From Candidatus Omnitrophus fodinae SCGC AAA011-A17 (GTDB lineage Bacteria; Omnitrophota; Omnitrophia; Omnitrophales; Omnitrophaceae), in contig ASOC01000010.1 in the NCBI GenBank assembly GCA_000405945.1, positions 1 through 32,137 on the forward strand: a DNA stretch of 32,137 nucleotides, in the 5' to 3' direction; not shown here. More notes on this DNA, generated by a model. That model worked only from the letters and a program-made list of their open reading frames with translations. It had not been told where the DNA came from and did not search any database. How positions within the stretch are numbered: the stretch's first letter is position 1.

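Noticed and set aside
26220-30860. Rhs/YD toxin gene
   Set aside because: The repeats are YD-like, but there is no Rhs core motif, no C-terminal toxin and no immunity gene; the frame continues for over 8,000 residues of other domains.
29405-30860. CRISPR-like periodic repeats
   Set aside because: The ~160-bp period with diverged, fully coding units is a protein repeat, not short identical repeats with unique spacers.

Overview
The window is almost entirely one gene. A single minus-strand reading frame stays open from its TGA stop at 782-784 to the right edge (base 32137). That is at least 10,451 codons with no stop, and the true start lies beyond the window. A second, much smaller plus-strand gene enters from the left edge and stops at 869, so the two genes converge and overlap by 88 bp at their 3' ends. 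I see no tRNA, rRNA, CRISPR array, insertion sequence or free intergenic DNA. There is therefore no room for an ordinary intergenic terminator or promoter.

Residue numbers below count the first visible start-like codon (GTG at 32114-32116) as residue 1. The giant protein reads from high to low coordinates. (1) About 125 Ala/Ser/Thr/Gln-rich residues and a Gly-rich linker. (2) An array of about nine ~53-residue YD/Rhs-like repeats (29405-30860). (3) A looser ~50-60-residue repeat zone marked by Asn-x-Thr-Pro turns (26220-29340). (4) A Gly/Met-rich linker (25835-26130). (5) More than 8,000 residues built on a two-hairpin beta repeat with a GxxYxV core, interrupted by guest domains.

The guest domains are carbohydrate-binding-like beta sandwiches (nine copies), two F5/8 type C (discoidin)-like domains, two concanavalin-like domains, a jelly-roll domain, an ILEI/FAM3-like domain, a helical insert, a coiled-coil-like linker, and about 18 dockerin-type calcium loops.

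The most striking pattern is in the last 12 kb of coding sequence. One intact dockerin-like EF-hand pair is present at 10409-10531. Around it are seven copies in which the two EF-hand halves are separated by an inserted domain, usually the carbohydrate-binding-like sandwich. The same sandwich also interrupts one of the concanavalin-like domains. I read this as a nested, calcium-stabilised, glycan-binding modular array. No catalytic domain is recognisable in the visible part.

Organism (inference only): a free-standing gene of more than 31 kb coding for a repeat-rich, Cys-poor, probably extracellular protein, at roughly balanced base composition, resembles the giant genes reported from Omnitrophota (PVC group). 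Other lineages with giant surface proteins cannot be excluded. The plus-strand neighbour has a DUF4214-like segment, a family often found in large secreted or surface proteins. A pair of convergent surface-protein genes is plausible but unproven.
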